This document shows, one piece after another, positions 17,255-25,823 of a stretch of DNA of 39,553 nt. Each line of letters begins with the position of its first letter. Positions within the stretch are counted from its first letter, which is position 1. The position numbers and the translations under genes were made by a program. The notes below the pieces were generated by a model. It did no database searches and had not been told where the DNA came from. It worked only from the letters and a program-made list of their open reading frames with translations. Source of the stretch: JAXHUM01 sp034189325 (GTDB lineage Bacteria > Desulfobacterota > DSM-4660 > Desulfatiglandales > Desulfatiglandaceae); assembly GCA_034189325.1 (NCBI GenBank), contig JAXHUM010000107.1, forward strand, positions 1-39,553, in the 5' to 3' direction.

Positions 17255-17922
17255 TGCCCATACGCATTCCCCCTTCCCAAGAGAGAGAAGACCCCACAGT
17301 GGAAGACCTGTCTGATAACCTCGCCGAAGAATTCATCAAGGCAGCTCACCAGATAGCTGCCCATGGCCTCGTCTGCTGCGGCAGCGGCAACCTATCGCGG
17401 CGTATCAGCCGAGACCGCATGCTCGTCACAGCCAGGTCCGCTTGGATGGAGGACCTTCGTGAAGAACAGGTTGCCCTTTGTGATATTCGGGATGGAAGAT
17501 GCTTAAACGGGATGGAACCATCCATTGAGATCGGTTTGCACAGGGCGGTTCTATCCAAGAGAGAGGATATTGATGTGGTCCTCCACTTTCAATCTCCCTA
17601 TGCGACCGCGCTGGCCTGTTCTAAGAAAGTGGAAACCAACCTCTATGTTATTCCTGAAGTCCCCTATCATATCGGCCCGGTGGCGGCGATACCCTATATG
17701 ACGCCAGGATCTGAAGAGCTTGCGGAGGCGGCCGGGGCAGCCATGGCCGGGCACAATGTGGCAATCTTAGGCAATCATGGGGAGGTCACGGTGGGAAAGG
17801 ACTTCCGAGAAGCCATCCAGAGGGCCCTCTTTTTCGAATTGGCCTGCACAATACTCTTTAAGGCAGGCGATCAGGCGACAAGGCTTTCTCAAAGGGACGT
17901 GGCCTCCTTACAAGCCATTTGA
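17254..17922 (+). CDS. Class II aldolase/adducin-family protein with altered zinc site
   Basis: A 222-residue class II aldolase fold, as in fuculose-phosphate aldolase and MtnB. GSGNLSRR (43-50) is the phosphate/substrate loop, E92 in SIEIGLH the catalytic acid, and H175 in LGNHGEV one zinc ligand. The usual His-x-His zinc pair reads H111-F-Q113 here, so one of three zinc histidines is replaced by Gln. It may use a different metal geometry or have lost aldolase activity. Translationally coupled to the upstream membrane-protein gene through TGATG. Substrate unknown. Confidence 0.8.
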   Translation: MPIRIPPSQEREDPTVEDLSDNLAEEFIKAAHQIAAHGLVCCGSGNLSRRISRDRMLVTARSAWMEDLREEQVALCDIRDGRCLNGMEPSIEIGLHRAVLSKREDIDVVLHFQSPYATALACSKKVETNLYVIPEVPYHIGPVAAIPYMTPGSEELAEAAGAAMAGHNVAILGNHGEVTVGKDFREAIQRALFFELACTILFKAGDQATRLSQRDVASLQAI

Positions 17923-18038
17923 TCCCTCCTTGAGCCGTATAGGAAAGCCTACATCGCACAGGTTCTCAAAGTGCCTGGGGTATTCTGCTCGTAAAGAGCT
18001 GTGCGGTCCCTATTCACCTTCCAAGATTTCAGCAAGAC

Positions 18039-19694
18039 TCAGATCGTCCTCACAGCATTATACTCGCCGAAGACCTCTCTCAAGGCCTTGCAGATCTCTC
18101 CCAGTGTGGCATAGGCCTTTACAGCCTCAATAAGGGAAGGCATCAGGTTTTGTTCCCCCCTTGCCGCCTCCCTGACCGCCGCAAGGGAAGCCCTCACTTT
18201 TTCTTTGTCTCTCCGTTGCCTGAGCTTTTCAAGGCCCTCTATTTTTTCTCTGGCGGATTCAGGATCGAACTTAAAAACCGATAGATTGAGGTCTTCCGCC
18301 ACCTGGTATTTATTGACTCCCACCACCACACGGTCCTGTTTTTCAATCTCCTTTTGGATAGAATAGGCCCTTGTCTCAATTTCTCTCTGGATAAATCCCT
18401 TCTCAATCGCGGCCACGGCCCCGCCCATATCATCGATTCTTTGGATCAGGTCCTTGATTTTATCTTCCATCTGTCGGGTGAGGGACTCGAGGTAATAGGA
18501 GCCTCCCATCGGGTCCACCGTGTCCGTAACGCCTGCCTCGTGCAGCAGGATCTGCTGTGTCCTCAGGCTCAAACGGACAGATTTCTCCGTTGGCAGGGCC
18601 AAGGCCTCGTCAAAAGAACAGGCCGCTATGGACTGGGCCCCTCCGAGCACCGCGGCCAATGCCTGGTAGGCTACTCGAACGATATTGTTCTCCGGCTGCT
18701 GGGCGGTCAGGCTCACCCCGGATGTCTGAGTGTGAAAACGGAGCATCCACGACCTCGGGTCCTTTGCCTTAAAACGCGTGCGGAGTATATCGGCCCAGAC
18801 CTTCCTGGCTGCCCGGTACTTGGCCACCTCCTCGAAGATCTTGTTGCTTGTGTTGAATATCCAGCTTATTCTGGGGGCGAAGACGTCAATATCAAGGCCC
18901 GCAGCCAGCCCCGCCTCGATGTAGGCGATGGCATTGGCAAAGCTGAAGGCAATCTCCTGAACGGCCGAGCACCCCGCCTCCCGCAAGTGATAACCAGCCA
19001 CGTTGATACTGTTCCATTTGGGGACATTGTTGCTGCAAAAGGCGAATATATCCGTAATAATTCGAATAGAGGGTTTCGGAGGGAAGATATAGGTCCCCCT
19101 TACCGTATACTCCTTGAGGATATCGTTCTGTATGGTCCCGCGCAAATCCTTGGAGTTGACTCCCCGCTTTTCGGCAACGGCGATATACATGGCAAGTAGA
19201 ACAGCAGCCGGGGCATTGATTGTCATGGATGTCGACAGTTTCTCCAGGGGTAGGTCTTTGAAAATGATCTCCATGTCCTCCAGAGAATCAACAGGCACCC
19301 CCACCTTGCCGACCTCTCCTTCGCTCATGGGATCGTCCGAGTCATAACCGATTTGCGTGGGAAGATCAAACGCAACGGAAAGACCGGTTTGACCCTGGTC
19401 GAGCAGATATTTGAAGCGGGTGTTCGTGTCTCTTGGCGTGCCGAAGCCTGAATACTGTCTCATGGTCCAGGTGCGGCCCAGGTACATACTCGGGTGCACA
19501 CCTCGAGTAAAAGGGTATTCACCGGGAAAACCGGAACTTGAAAGAAAGTCGATATCCTTGACGTCTTCCGTGGTGTAGAGGGGGTTGATAGGTTCACCCC
19601 AGTCGGTGAAATGCCTTTGGTAGGGCCTTTTATTCAGGAGGTCCTCGGCCCATCGTTTTTTTTCATTTTCGATATTCTTATTATTTTTTTTCAT
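18039..19694 (-). CDS. Methylmalonyl-CoA mutase large subunit (catalytic barrel only)
   Basis: A 551-residue protein covering the substrate-binding TIM barrel of methylmalonyl-CoA mutase without the C-terminal B12-binding domain, the two-subunit form common in anaerobes. Y81 in TMRQYSGF and R211 in PSIRII correspond to the Tyr and Arg that fit methylmalonyl-CoA; isobutyryl- and hydroxyisobutyryl-CoA mutases change them. YHLREAG keeps the active-site His. It would interconvert methylmalonyl- and succinyl-CoA with a separate B12 subunit, which is not in this window. AGGAAG is seven bases before the ATG at 19694; a TTG two codons upstream is not needed. It is the last gene of the catabolic run and converges on the aldolase-like gene. 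Confidence 0.93.
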   Translation of the reverse strand: MKKNNKNIENEKKRWAEDLLNKRPYQRHFTDWGEPINPLYTTEDVKDIDFLSSSGFPGEYPFTRGVHPSMYLGRTWTMRQYSGFGTPRDTNTRFKYLLDQGQTGLSVAFDLPTQIGYDSDDPMSEGEVGKVGVPVDSLEDMEIIFKDLPLEKLSTSMTINAPAAVLLAMYIAVAEKRGVNSKDLRGTIQNDILKEYTVRGTYIFPPKPSIRIITDIFAFCSNNVPKWNSINVAGYHLREAGCSAVQEIAFSFANAIAYIEAGLAAGLDIDVFAPRISWIFNTSNKIFEEVAKYRAARKVWADILRTRFKAKDPRSWMLRFHTQTSGVSLTAQQPENNIVRVAYQALAAVLGGAQSIAACSFDEALALPTEKSVRLSLRTQQILLHEAGVTDTVDPMGGSYYLESLTRQMEDKIKDLIQRIDDMGGAVAAIEKGFIQREIETRAYSIQKEIEKQDRVVVGVNKYQVAEDLNLSVFKFDPESAREKIEGLEKLRQRRDKEKVRASLAAVREAARGEQNLMPSLIEAVKAYATLGEICKALREVFGEYNAVRTI

Positions 19695-19758
19695 GACCAA
19701 TCTTCCTGAAAACTCCCTTCATTGCCTTGCGTCTCGTCTCATGTCCATGGAGACCTTT

Positions 19759-19798
19759 AGTTTTCGATTTTTCTTTGCTCCTCGCCTCTGATCTCTCT
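19759..19798 (-). pseudogene. Remnant of the 3' end of the acyl-CoA ligase gene
   Basis: Forty bases match the last 40 bases of the ligase gene (21523-21562) with one difference. They sit directly downstream of the second livK copy, where the livHMGF and ligase genes would be if the whole block had been duplicated. It is interpreted as a scar left when the rest of that copy was deleted. Confidence 0.75.
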
Positions 19799-19799
19799 T

Positions 19800-21195
19800 A
19801 GGATCAGGATTATACAAACAGCTACTTCTCGCCCATCCACTCAGGGAGTTGGATGTTGCCGGTCGCCAAGGCTTCAGGCGCTATCACGACCCTTTTGCCC
19901 GGTTTTTGCCACTGGAAATCGAATATCATACAGGCTTCATCGGGATCAACCCCGAAAACGGCCTGATGGCCCTTATCAAACCTCAGCCTCCCGGTAGCCC
20001 CTTTCCGGTCGGTCTTTTCCAGTTCACTGACCAGCTTATCACCATCAAGGGTACCTGCCCTTTCGATCGCTTCTTTCAGCACATAGACCGCCTCATAAGC
20101 TGCTCCGGGACCATGAGACGATCCTGGTGGTTTCCCATATTTCTTTCTATAGTTTTCGTGGAATTTAACGGAAGCCGGCATGGTTTCAACGGCCAGGGTG
20201 CCTGCCTCTACCAAATTGATGATACCCTCGACTTTTCCCTTGTGAACCTTCCAGATATCCTCGCCGCAAAGCGGGGGCATAACCCCGGTGAGCAGGGCGG
20301 GAATCCTCATGGTTCGCCATTGGTCGGCGAAAATAGCGGATTCGGGCCTGCTGCAGATAAATACTATTACCTGGGCCTTGGTATTTCGGACTTTCAGTAG
20401 CGAGGGGGAAAAGTCGCTTATCCCTTTTGGGAAGGTCTGATGCCCCGCAACTTCCCAACCCTGACCTTTGAACCATTTAGAGGTCATCCCTCCAATGGCC
20501 TTTGCCCACAGGGCCTCCTCCGTAAGTATGAACGCCCTTGTAAAGCCGAAATCGGTATTTATCTTTTTGAGCACGCTAAAATAGGATTTAACGAAATAGA
20601 CGGCATCCATACAGAGGCGAAAGACATATCTATAGGAATCGTAGTTCTCCTTGACCTTTGCCTGGAGCCTGGGACTCATGGCAATGGTGCCGAGGTAAGG
20701 GAGTTTGTGCTTTGAGGTGATATCCATACTGGCGAGTAAGGCTTCGGAAGTGATAAAACCTGTCACAATGGCATGGGGCTTGTGCTGAAGAATCAGTTTC
20801 TCATAGGCCATCAAGGCGTCGCTCACAGGCAACCCCGGGTCGGAGTCCCTGGTATCGGTTTCAACGAGTTTGAAGGGCCGTATCACTCCGCCAACCTTCA
20901 CGCCCCCTTGGGCGTTAATTTCGTCAATGGCCATAAGGGCCGCATCCCTGCATTCATATCCCTCCATATAACCGAGTGAAGTGGGCAAGCCAATGACGAC
21001 AGATTCCGCCCCCATTGAGGTAACAGGCATGAAAAATCCAAGAACAATTACGCAGAAAAACATGGAAAAACATCTCTTCTCCATCATAATCTCCTTTCTA
21101 GGATTTTAACGGTTCTCTGATTTCTTTTCAGCGGCTCCCCCTTGATCCGTCAATAAAACATAGTTTGAATCCTCCTGTCGCCTGAGCCCTCCAAT
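19800..21195 (-). repeat. livK-containing repeat, copy A
   Basis: This block, including the whole livK gene plus about 20 bp downstream and 108 bp upstream, is repeated at 26746-28143 with about nine in ten positions identical. Similarity stops sharply at CCCTCCAAT on the upstream side and at AGG(A/G)TCAGGAT on the downstream side. Confidence 0.9.
19822..21087 (-). CDS. ABC-transporter substrate-binding protein (LivK type), copy A
   Basis: A 421-residue periplasmic binding protein of the branched-chain amino acid (Peripla_BP_6) type with a signal peptide (about 1-26, cleavage near MGAES). The order VVIGLPTSLGY, IDEINAQGG and VTGFITSEA is typical of type I binding folds. Such proteins in anaerobes often bind organic acids or aromatics rather than amino acids. 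GGAG precedes two adjacent ATGs and is better spaced from the second (21084). It is an orphan, having no permease genes of its own, and is very similar to the copy at 26768. It probably feeds the same importer with a shifted ligand preference. Confidence 0.88.
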   Translation of the reverse strand: MMEKRCFSMFFCVIVLGFFMPVTSMGAESVVIGLPTSLGYMEGYECRDAALMAIDEINAQGGVKVGGVIRPFKLVETDTRDSDPGLPVSDALMAYEKLILQHKPHAIVTGFITSEALLASMDITSKHKLPYLGTIAMSPRLQAKVKENYDSYRYVFRLCMDAVYFVKSYFSVLKKINTDFGFTRAFILTEEALWAKAIGGMTSKWFKGQGWEVAGHQTFPKGISDFSPSLLKVRNTKAQVIVFICSRPESAIFADQWRTMRIPALLTGVMPPLCGEDIWKVHKGKVEGIINLVEAGTLAVETMPASVKFHENYRKKYGKPPGSSHGPGAAYEAVYVLKEAIERAGTLDGDKLVSELEKTDRKGATGRLRFDKGHQAVFGVDPDEACMIFDFQWQKPGKRVVIAPEALATGNIQLPEWMGEK

Positions 21196-21227
21196 CCAGG
21201 CGAAGAAAAGGCTAAAGTTGTCGAATC

Positions 21228-21514
21228 ATGCGACTTTGAAGACTTGGATCACATACTAAGACGGACTTGAAAGTTCACTTGATATGGATCTCCAAATATC
21301 GTAAACGAGTGTTGACAGGGCAGGTGTCTATTCGTGCAAGAGACATTCTCCGACAAGTCGCCTTGGAGCATGAGCTTGAAATAATCACGGGGAAAGTCTC
21401 CAGTGATTACGTTCATATGTTCATCTCCTACCGGCCGACGCAGAAGGTAAGCCCGTCGCTGATGATAGTCGATTTCAAATCGACCCCTCTTGAACCACTC
21501 GTCTTGTAGACGAG
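21228..21514 (+). mobile_element. IS200/IS605-type element remnant with degenerate TnpA
   Basis: The frame at 21267-21509 encodes HLIWISKYRKRVLTG and a later DYVHMFISYRPTQ, the start and middle of an IS200-family TnpA. The catalytic His-hydrophobic-His pair reads Y-V-H, and the C-terminal helix with the catalytic Tyr is missing. Upstream the frame meets a TGA right after an ATG at 21228. Two perfect stems follow, at 21468-21484 and 21498-21514 (CTCGTCT TGT AGACGAG), like subterminal hairpins recognised by these transposases. It lies between the ligase and livK copy A and is surely inactive. Confidence 0.7.
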
Positions 21515-21520
21515 GGTTGT

Positions 21521-23170
21521 TCAGTTTTCGATTTTTCTTTGCTCCTCGCCTCTGACCTCTCTCCGGAGAAGCTTTCCCACCTTTGACTTGGGGAGCATAT
21601 CTCTGAACTCAATGTAATAGGGGACTTTATATGGAGCAAGTCTCGTGCGACACCACTTTATGAGGTCATACCCCGTCACCCCCTTGACATCTTCCTTCAA
21701 CACCACAAACGCCTTGATCCTCTCCCCCACTTTCTCATCGGGGATACCCACAACGCAAGAGGCAATCACGGCAGGGTTTTCCTGTAAGGCCGCTTCGATC
21801 TCAGAGGCTGCAATCCTGTACCCCTTATGTTTTATCGTATCAACCGATCTGTCCATGAAATAGAGCCAGCCGTTTTCATCGATTCTTACGATATCTTTTG
21901 TGCGGTACCACATATCCCCATCGATCTCAACGAAACACCTCTCTGTCTCCTCCTTTTTATTCCAGTAGGCCATCACCATATGATCGGAGGAGACCAGCAA
22001 CTCCCCTGCCTCGCCCTCCTTGACCGGTTGAACAGTGTCCGGTTCCACCACCTTGACCCTTTTTCCAGGCAACAATTTGCCGCCGCTTCCTTCAGGGGGC
22101 GTCTCATTTGCCGGGGTCAGAGCAACCCCTCCGCAGGTCTCTGTAGCGCCATAGCCTTGGGATATGTCGACTTGATATCTCTCCTTCCACCTTCTTTCGA
22201 TTTCCGCAGGGAGGACATCGCCTGCACAAAAACAATACTTCAATGACCCGATATCATAATACTCAGACCGCCTATGCTCCAGGACCATCCTGTAGAGGGC
22301 AGGAACCCCGAAAAAGGTTGTCGCTCGATATTTCTCAATATGATTCAACAGGCCGTCCAATTGAACACCAGGCAAGATAATACAGGTATCTCCTGATAAC
22401 AAGTCTCCCATGGCCATACCCTGGCCCAGGACATGAAACAAAGGAGCGCCCTGGACAACTGTATCCTCTCCCTTGGGCACGACAGGTTCACTCATCGACC
22501 TCTGGGTGAGACAGGCGCTAAGTAAGTTGAGGTTTGAAAAGGGAACCCCTTTAGGGAAACCGGTTGTTCCCCCGGTATACAGCATCTCCACCAGGTCACC
22601 CCCCTCAATTCCCAGATCATCATAAGAGGGGGGGACGGAACTGGCCCTCAACATTTTTTTGAAGGGATGAATGTCTTTCCCTGAGACACGCTTACCCTTC
22701 GGAACGACATTGAAGGTCATACCCATAAGCCTTTTCCAGAGTGGCAGCATATCCACAAGGGTGGTTACGATAATTCGTTTCAGGTTTGTTTCGTCGTAAA
22801 TCTCCTCAACGTATCCGAAATTGGTGTCCATGCAGACGATTGTTTCCGCCTCGCTGTCATTGGCCATATATTTCAGATCTACAGGTGTGTAGATAGGGCT
22901 GACCGGCACAGGAATCACACCCAAGCGCATCATTCCCAGCCATGAAATGAGCCATTGGGGCGTGTTGGATAGATAGATCAGGGCCCTATCACCTTTTCTC
23001 GCACCCATATCATAGAGAGACGATGCGAAATTCACGATAAGTTCGTTAAACTCACCGTATGTCCACTCAGCACCAAGATAGGACAAGGCCAATTTGCCAT
23101 GATGTGTTCTTACTGTCTGTTCAAAGTACCCGTAAACAGTTTCAGAGGCGTTTCCTTCACCCACCGTCAT
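21521..23170 (-). CDS. AMP-forming acyl-CoA/aryl-CoA ligase
   Basis: A 549-residue ANL-superfamily ligase that activates a carboxylic acid with ATP and CoA. The P-loop YTGGTTGFPKG is at 198-208, QGYGATETCGG carries the adenine motif, WYRTKDI holds the conserved Asp, and the C-terminal SKVGKLLR contains the catalytic Lys. Family membership does not fix the acid; fatty, aromatic and alicyclic acids are all possible. GGGAGG is next to the ATG at 23170, 8 bp after livF, so the importer and ligase are co-expressed, which suggests uptake and activation of one substrate. Its last 40 bases recur at 19759. Confidence 0.92.
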   Translation of the reverse strand: MTVGEGNASETVYGYFEQTVRTHHGKLALSYLGAEWTYGEFNELIVNFASSLYDMGARKGDRALIYLSNTPQWLISWLGMMRLGVIPVPVSPIYTPVDLKYMANDSEAETIVCMDTNFGYVEEIYDETNLKRIIVTTLVDMLPLWKRLMGMTFNVVPKGKRVSGKDIHPFKKMLRASSVPPSYDDLGIEGGDLVEMLYTGGTTGFPKGVPFSNLNLLSACLTQRSMSEPVVPKGEDTVVQGAPLFHVLGQGMAMGDLLSGDTCIILPGVQLDGLLNHIEKYRATTFFGVPALYRMVLEHRRSEYYDIGSLKYCFCAGDVLPAEIERRWKERYQVDISQGYGATETCGGVALTPANETPPEGSGGKLLPGKRVKVVEPDTVQPVKEGEAGELLVSSDHMVMAYWNKKEETERCFVEIDGDMWYRTKDIVRIDENGWLYFMDRSVDTIKHKGYRIAASEIEAALQENPAVIASCVVGIPDEKVGERIKAFVVLKEDVKGVTGYDLIKWCRTRLAPYKVPYYIEFRDMLPKSKVGKLLRREVRGEEQRKIEN

Positions 23171-23178
23171 AACCTCCC

Positions 23179-23931
23179 TTAAATGCCGAAATAGGCGGAC
23201 TTCACTTCCGGATTGTCCATCAATTCCGCTCCGGTCCCCGAAAGCGTCAGCATACCGTTTTCCACGATGTAGCCTCTCTGGATAGAGGGCAAGATAGGTC
23301 TGGCAAACTGCTCTGTGATGAGTATGGTGATCCCACCCCGATTGATTTCCCTGATTGTCGATACCAACTGGGACTGGATGGCGGGACTCAATCCGAGGAG
23401 CGGTTCGTCCAGCAAAAGAAGACGAGGTTGAGCCACAAGGGCCATGCCGATGATCAACATTTGTTGTTCACCGCCGCTGCAGAAACCTGCCTTTCTTCCC
23501 TTCAGATTCTTCAAATGGGGAAGGATACTAAATACCCTATCGATTGAGGCCTCAACTGCTCGCGCCTTTTGGAGACACCCTGCTATCTTAAGATTCTCTA
23601 CGATGTCACTCTCTTTAAAAATAGGATGCCTTTCCCGTGTCAGGATGATTCCTTTCTTGACTCTCTGTTTCGGCCTGGCCCTGAGGATATCCTCACCTTC
23701 AAACAGCATCTCCCCAAGCACCGTAATTCTCACGCCACCCTTTCTCTGCTCCTTGACCCTCATATCTTCTACAAGTCCTGCGATGGCGTTCATCAATGTG
23801 GTCTTACCGGCACTGTTTGAACCGAGGACAGCAACGAATTCCCCCTCTTCCACTTTCAGGCTCAAATTGTTCAACGCCAGGGCGTTCTCATAAAATACCA
23901 TGAGGTCGTTGACTTCAAGCATTGCGCTCAT
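23179..23931 (-). CDS. livF: Liv-type ABC transporter ATPase (LivF)
   Basis: A 250-residue ABC ATPase with Walker A GSNSAGKTT, signature CSGGEQQM, and Walker B LLLLDEPLLGLSP; the switch segment reads ITEQFARPI as in LivF. It would pair with the LivG ATPase to drive import through LivH and LivM. A short insert (about residues 65-75, EQRKGGVRI) is present between Walker A and the Q-loop region. It lies 92 bp after livG and 8 bp before the ligase gene. Confidence 0.93.
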   Translation of the reverse strand: MSAMLEVNDLMVFYENALALNNLSLKVEEGEFVAVLGSNSAGKTTLMNAIAGLVEDMRVKEQRKGGVRITVLGEMLFEGEDILRARPKQRVKKGIILTRERHPIFKESDIVENLKIAGCLQKARAVEASIDRVFSILPHLKNLKGRKAGFCSGGEQQMLIIGMALVAQPRLLLLDEPLLGLSPAIQSQLVSTIREINRGGITILITEQFARPILPSIQRGYIVENGMLTLSGTGAELMDNPEVKSAYFGI

Positions 23932-24023
23932 TTCACTTTTCCTTCGTCAATTCTTAATAAAATCGGAAAGGCATAAGACCCGCTCCATTTCAGGGCAAAC
24001 GGGGATCCGAGGGCCTTGTCGGT

Positions 24024-24776
24024 TTACTCCTCCGACCCGAGATATGCCGATCTTACCGCCTCTCTTTCCATAACTTCTTCCGGGCTTCCCTCGGCGATTT
24101 TCATGCCGAAATTGAGGACAACTATCTTATTGACCACTCGAAAAAGCTCCTTCAGCCGATGTTCGATCATGATCACGGTTCTGCCCTCGGTTTTGAGTTT
24201 CTCCACGATCGGGAGGGTGCTGGCGACCTCTGACATACTCATACCGGAAAACAGCTCATCCAAAATGACAATCTCCGAACGAAGGGCAAGACAGCGAGCC
24301 AGTTCAAGCCTTTTCAGATAGCCGTGAGGAAGGCTGTTGGCCAGTTTGTAGGGTATGGATGAATCACGTTCAAATCCAACTTCCTCCAAGAGATCCAGAG
24401 CGATATCATCTCTTTCTCCGTAGCGTCCGCCCTTGAATGTTCCGACCCTCTTGGAGCACAACGGTATGATGACGTTTTTGAAGGCTGGGAGGTGATGATA
24501 GGCCTTGGCCATCTGAAAAGTCCTGCCGATCCCAAGGCGGGAAATGGTATAGGGCCTTTTCCCGGTGATATCTTTTCCTCTAAAAACAACAGATCCTGAA
24601 GTCGGCTTGACAAACCCGGTAATTGAATTCACCAGGGTACTTTTTCCTGAGCCGTTCGGACCTATTACACCGAGGAATTCTCCCTCCCTTAAACAGAAGC
24701 TGACATCATGCAAGGCCCTGACGCCGCCGAAGTCTTTAGTCACATTTTTGACCTCAAGAATGTATGCATTCCCCAT
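24024..24776 (-). CDS. livG: Liv-type ABC transporter ATPase (LivG)
   Basis: A 250-residue ATPase. Walker A is GPNGSGKST, Walker B VILDELFSGMS and the switch His is in MIEHRLKEL. The signature region reads LPHGYLKRLELARCLAL, a divergent LSGGQ typical of LivG, where the signature is often degenerate. GGAG is nine bases before the ATG at 24776, and 6 bp separate it from livM. Importer ATPase partner of LivF. Confidence 0.92.
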   Translation of the reverse strand: MGNAYILEVKNVTKDFGGVRALHDVSFCLREGEFLGVIGPNGSGKSTLVNSITGFVKPTSGSVVFRGKDITGKRPYTISRLGIGRTFQMAKAYHHLPAFKNVIIPLCSKRVGTFKGGRYGERDDIALDLLEEVGFERDSSIPYKLANSLPHGYLKRLELARCLALRSEIVILDELFSGMSMSEVASTLPIVEKLKTEGRTVIMIEHRLKELFRVVNKIVVLNFGMKIAEGSPEEVMEREAVRSAYLGSEE

Positions 24777-24782
24777 GAATGA

Positions 24783-25820
24783 TTACTCCGTTGTTACCCA
24801 TCTCTCGAACTGATGGTATTTTCTCGCCATATAGTGAAAAATCCCTTCCGGCATAACAACAACAAATAGCACCATCAGAAAGCTGTAGAAGACTATTCTC
24901 CACGATCCGATCGCCCGGAGGGCCTCACAGAGGGGCACCAGGATAAAGGAGCCCAGGACAGCGCCGGCAAAACCACCCACGCCCCCCACAACGGTGGAGG
25001 CAACGGGAAGGATAGTATAATCCATGGCAAAGACAGGAATGCCGACAAATCTGTAGTAGTGGGTCATGAAGGCGCCTGCAAAGGCGGCCGCAGAGGCCGC
25101 CATAAAAAGCGTTTGGGCCTTATACCAGTAAATGTTAATACTTGAGGCCATCACAGCCTGGTCATTGTCCATCATCCCCTTTAAGACCAAGCCGTAATCA
25201 GTATCCATCACCCTCCTGAACCCGAAAAGACATACAATGAGCGCAATAATAATGAGATAGACCGCCACCCAGAGATTCGGCAGAGGGGTCAATGCGCTCA
25301 GACCTGCAATGCCGCCGAGCAGGCCTGTAGCTTCAATAATCTTGGCCCCTATGAGAGGGAGGATAAATGTGACCATGGCGAAATAGATCCCCCTCAACCG
25401 AAGGACGGGCAAAAGGAGCAGGGCGGAACAGATTCCGCCTGCAACCGCTGCCACTGGAATAGTCATCACAGGAGGCCATCCCAAATAATGATTCAATATG
25501 CCAGCGATATAACCTCCAAGGCCGAAAAACAAGGCCTGCCCAAGAGAAAACATACCGGCCGAGGCGATAAAATCCCAGCTTAATGCGAGAATACCGATCA
25601 CGCAGGTGATAACAACCACTTTTGTCCAATAGGTATCAAGTACGAGGGGCACAAGAAGCATTCCAACAACAACCAATGCCCTGGGAAAAAGCAAATAGAG
25701 TGCTTCCCTGTAAGAAGTGAGGGCAAAAATAGTGTCCGCCCTCGCCTTTATACCGCGATCCAAGCGTTCCTTGCGGCGTTTTGATTCTGATGTCTTCCCG
25801 TTTTTCGATTCCGTAATCAT
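24783..25820 (-). CDS. livM: Liv-type ABC transporter permease (LivM)
   Basis: A 345-residue permease with about eight to ten membrane helices, preceded by a charged, basic N-terminal tail of about 30 residues. The cytoplasmic RVMDTDYGLVLKGMMDNDQAV segment, of which DYGLVLKGMMDN is the core, is the ATPase-contact loop of the family, and the GVGGFAGAVLGS motif is near the C terminus. It forms the channel with LivH. It starts 3 bp after the livH stop. Confidence 0.93.
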   Translation of the reverse strand: MITESKNGKTSESKRRKERLDRGIKARADTIFALTSYREALYLLFPRALVVVGMLLVPLVLDTYWTKVVVITCVIGILALSWDFIASAGMFSLGQALFFGLGGYIAGILNHYLGWPPVMTIPVAAVAGGICSALLLLPVLRLRGIYFAMVTFILPLIGAKIIEATGLLGGIAGLSALTPLPNLWVAVYLIIIALIVCLFGFRRVMDTDYGLVLKGMMDNDQAVMASSINIYWYKAQTLFMAASAAAFAGAFMTHYYRFVGIPVFAMDYTILPVASTVVGGVGGFAGAVLGSFILVPLCEALRAIGSWRIVFYSFLMVLFVVVMPEGIFHYMARKYHQFERWVTTE

Positions 25821-25823
25821 CGA

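Noticed and set aside
18354..19199. 281-codon plus-strand frame opposite the mutase gene
   Set aside because: Antisense shadow in GC-rich coding DNA with no protein-like features.
21498..21514. Hairpin CTCGTCT-TGT-AGACGAG as terminator of the ligase operon
   Set aside because: No T-run follows in the ligase direction and it sits at the end of the IS200-type remnant, so an element end is the better reading.
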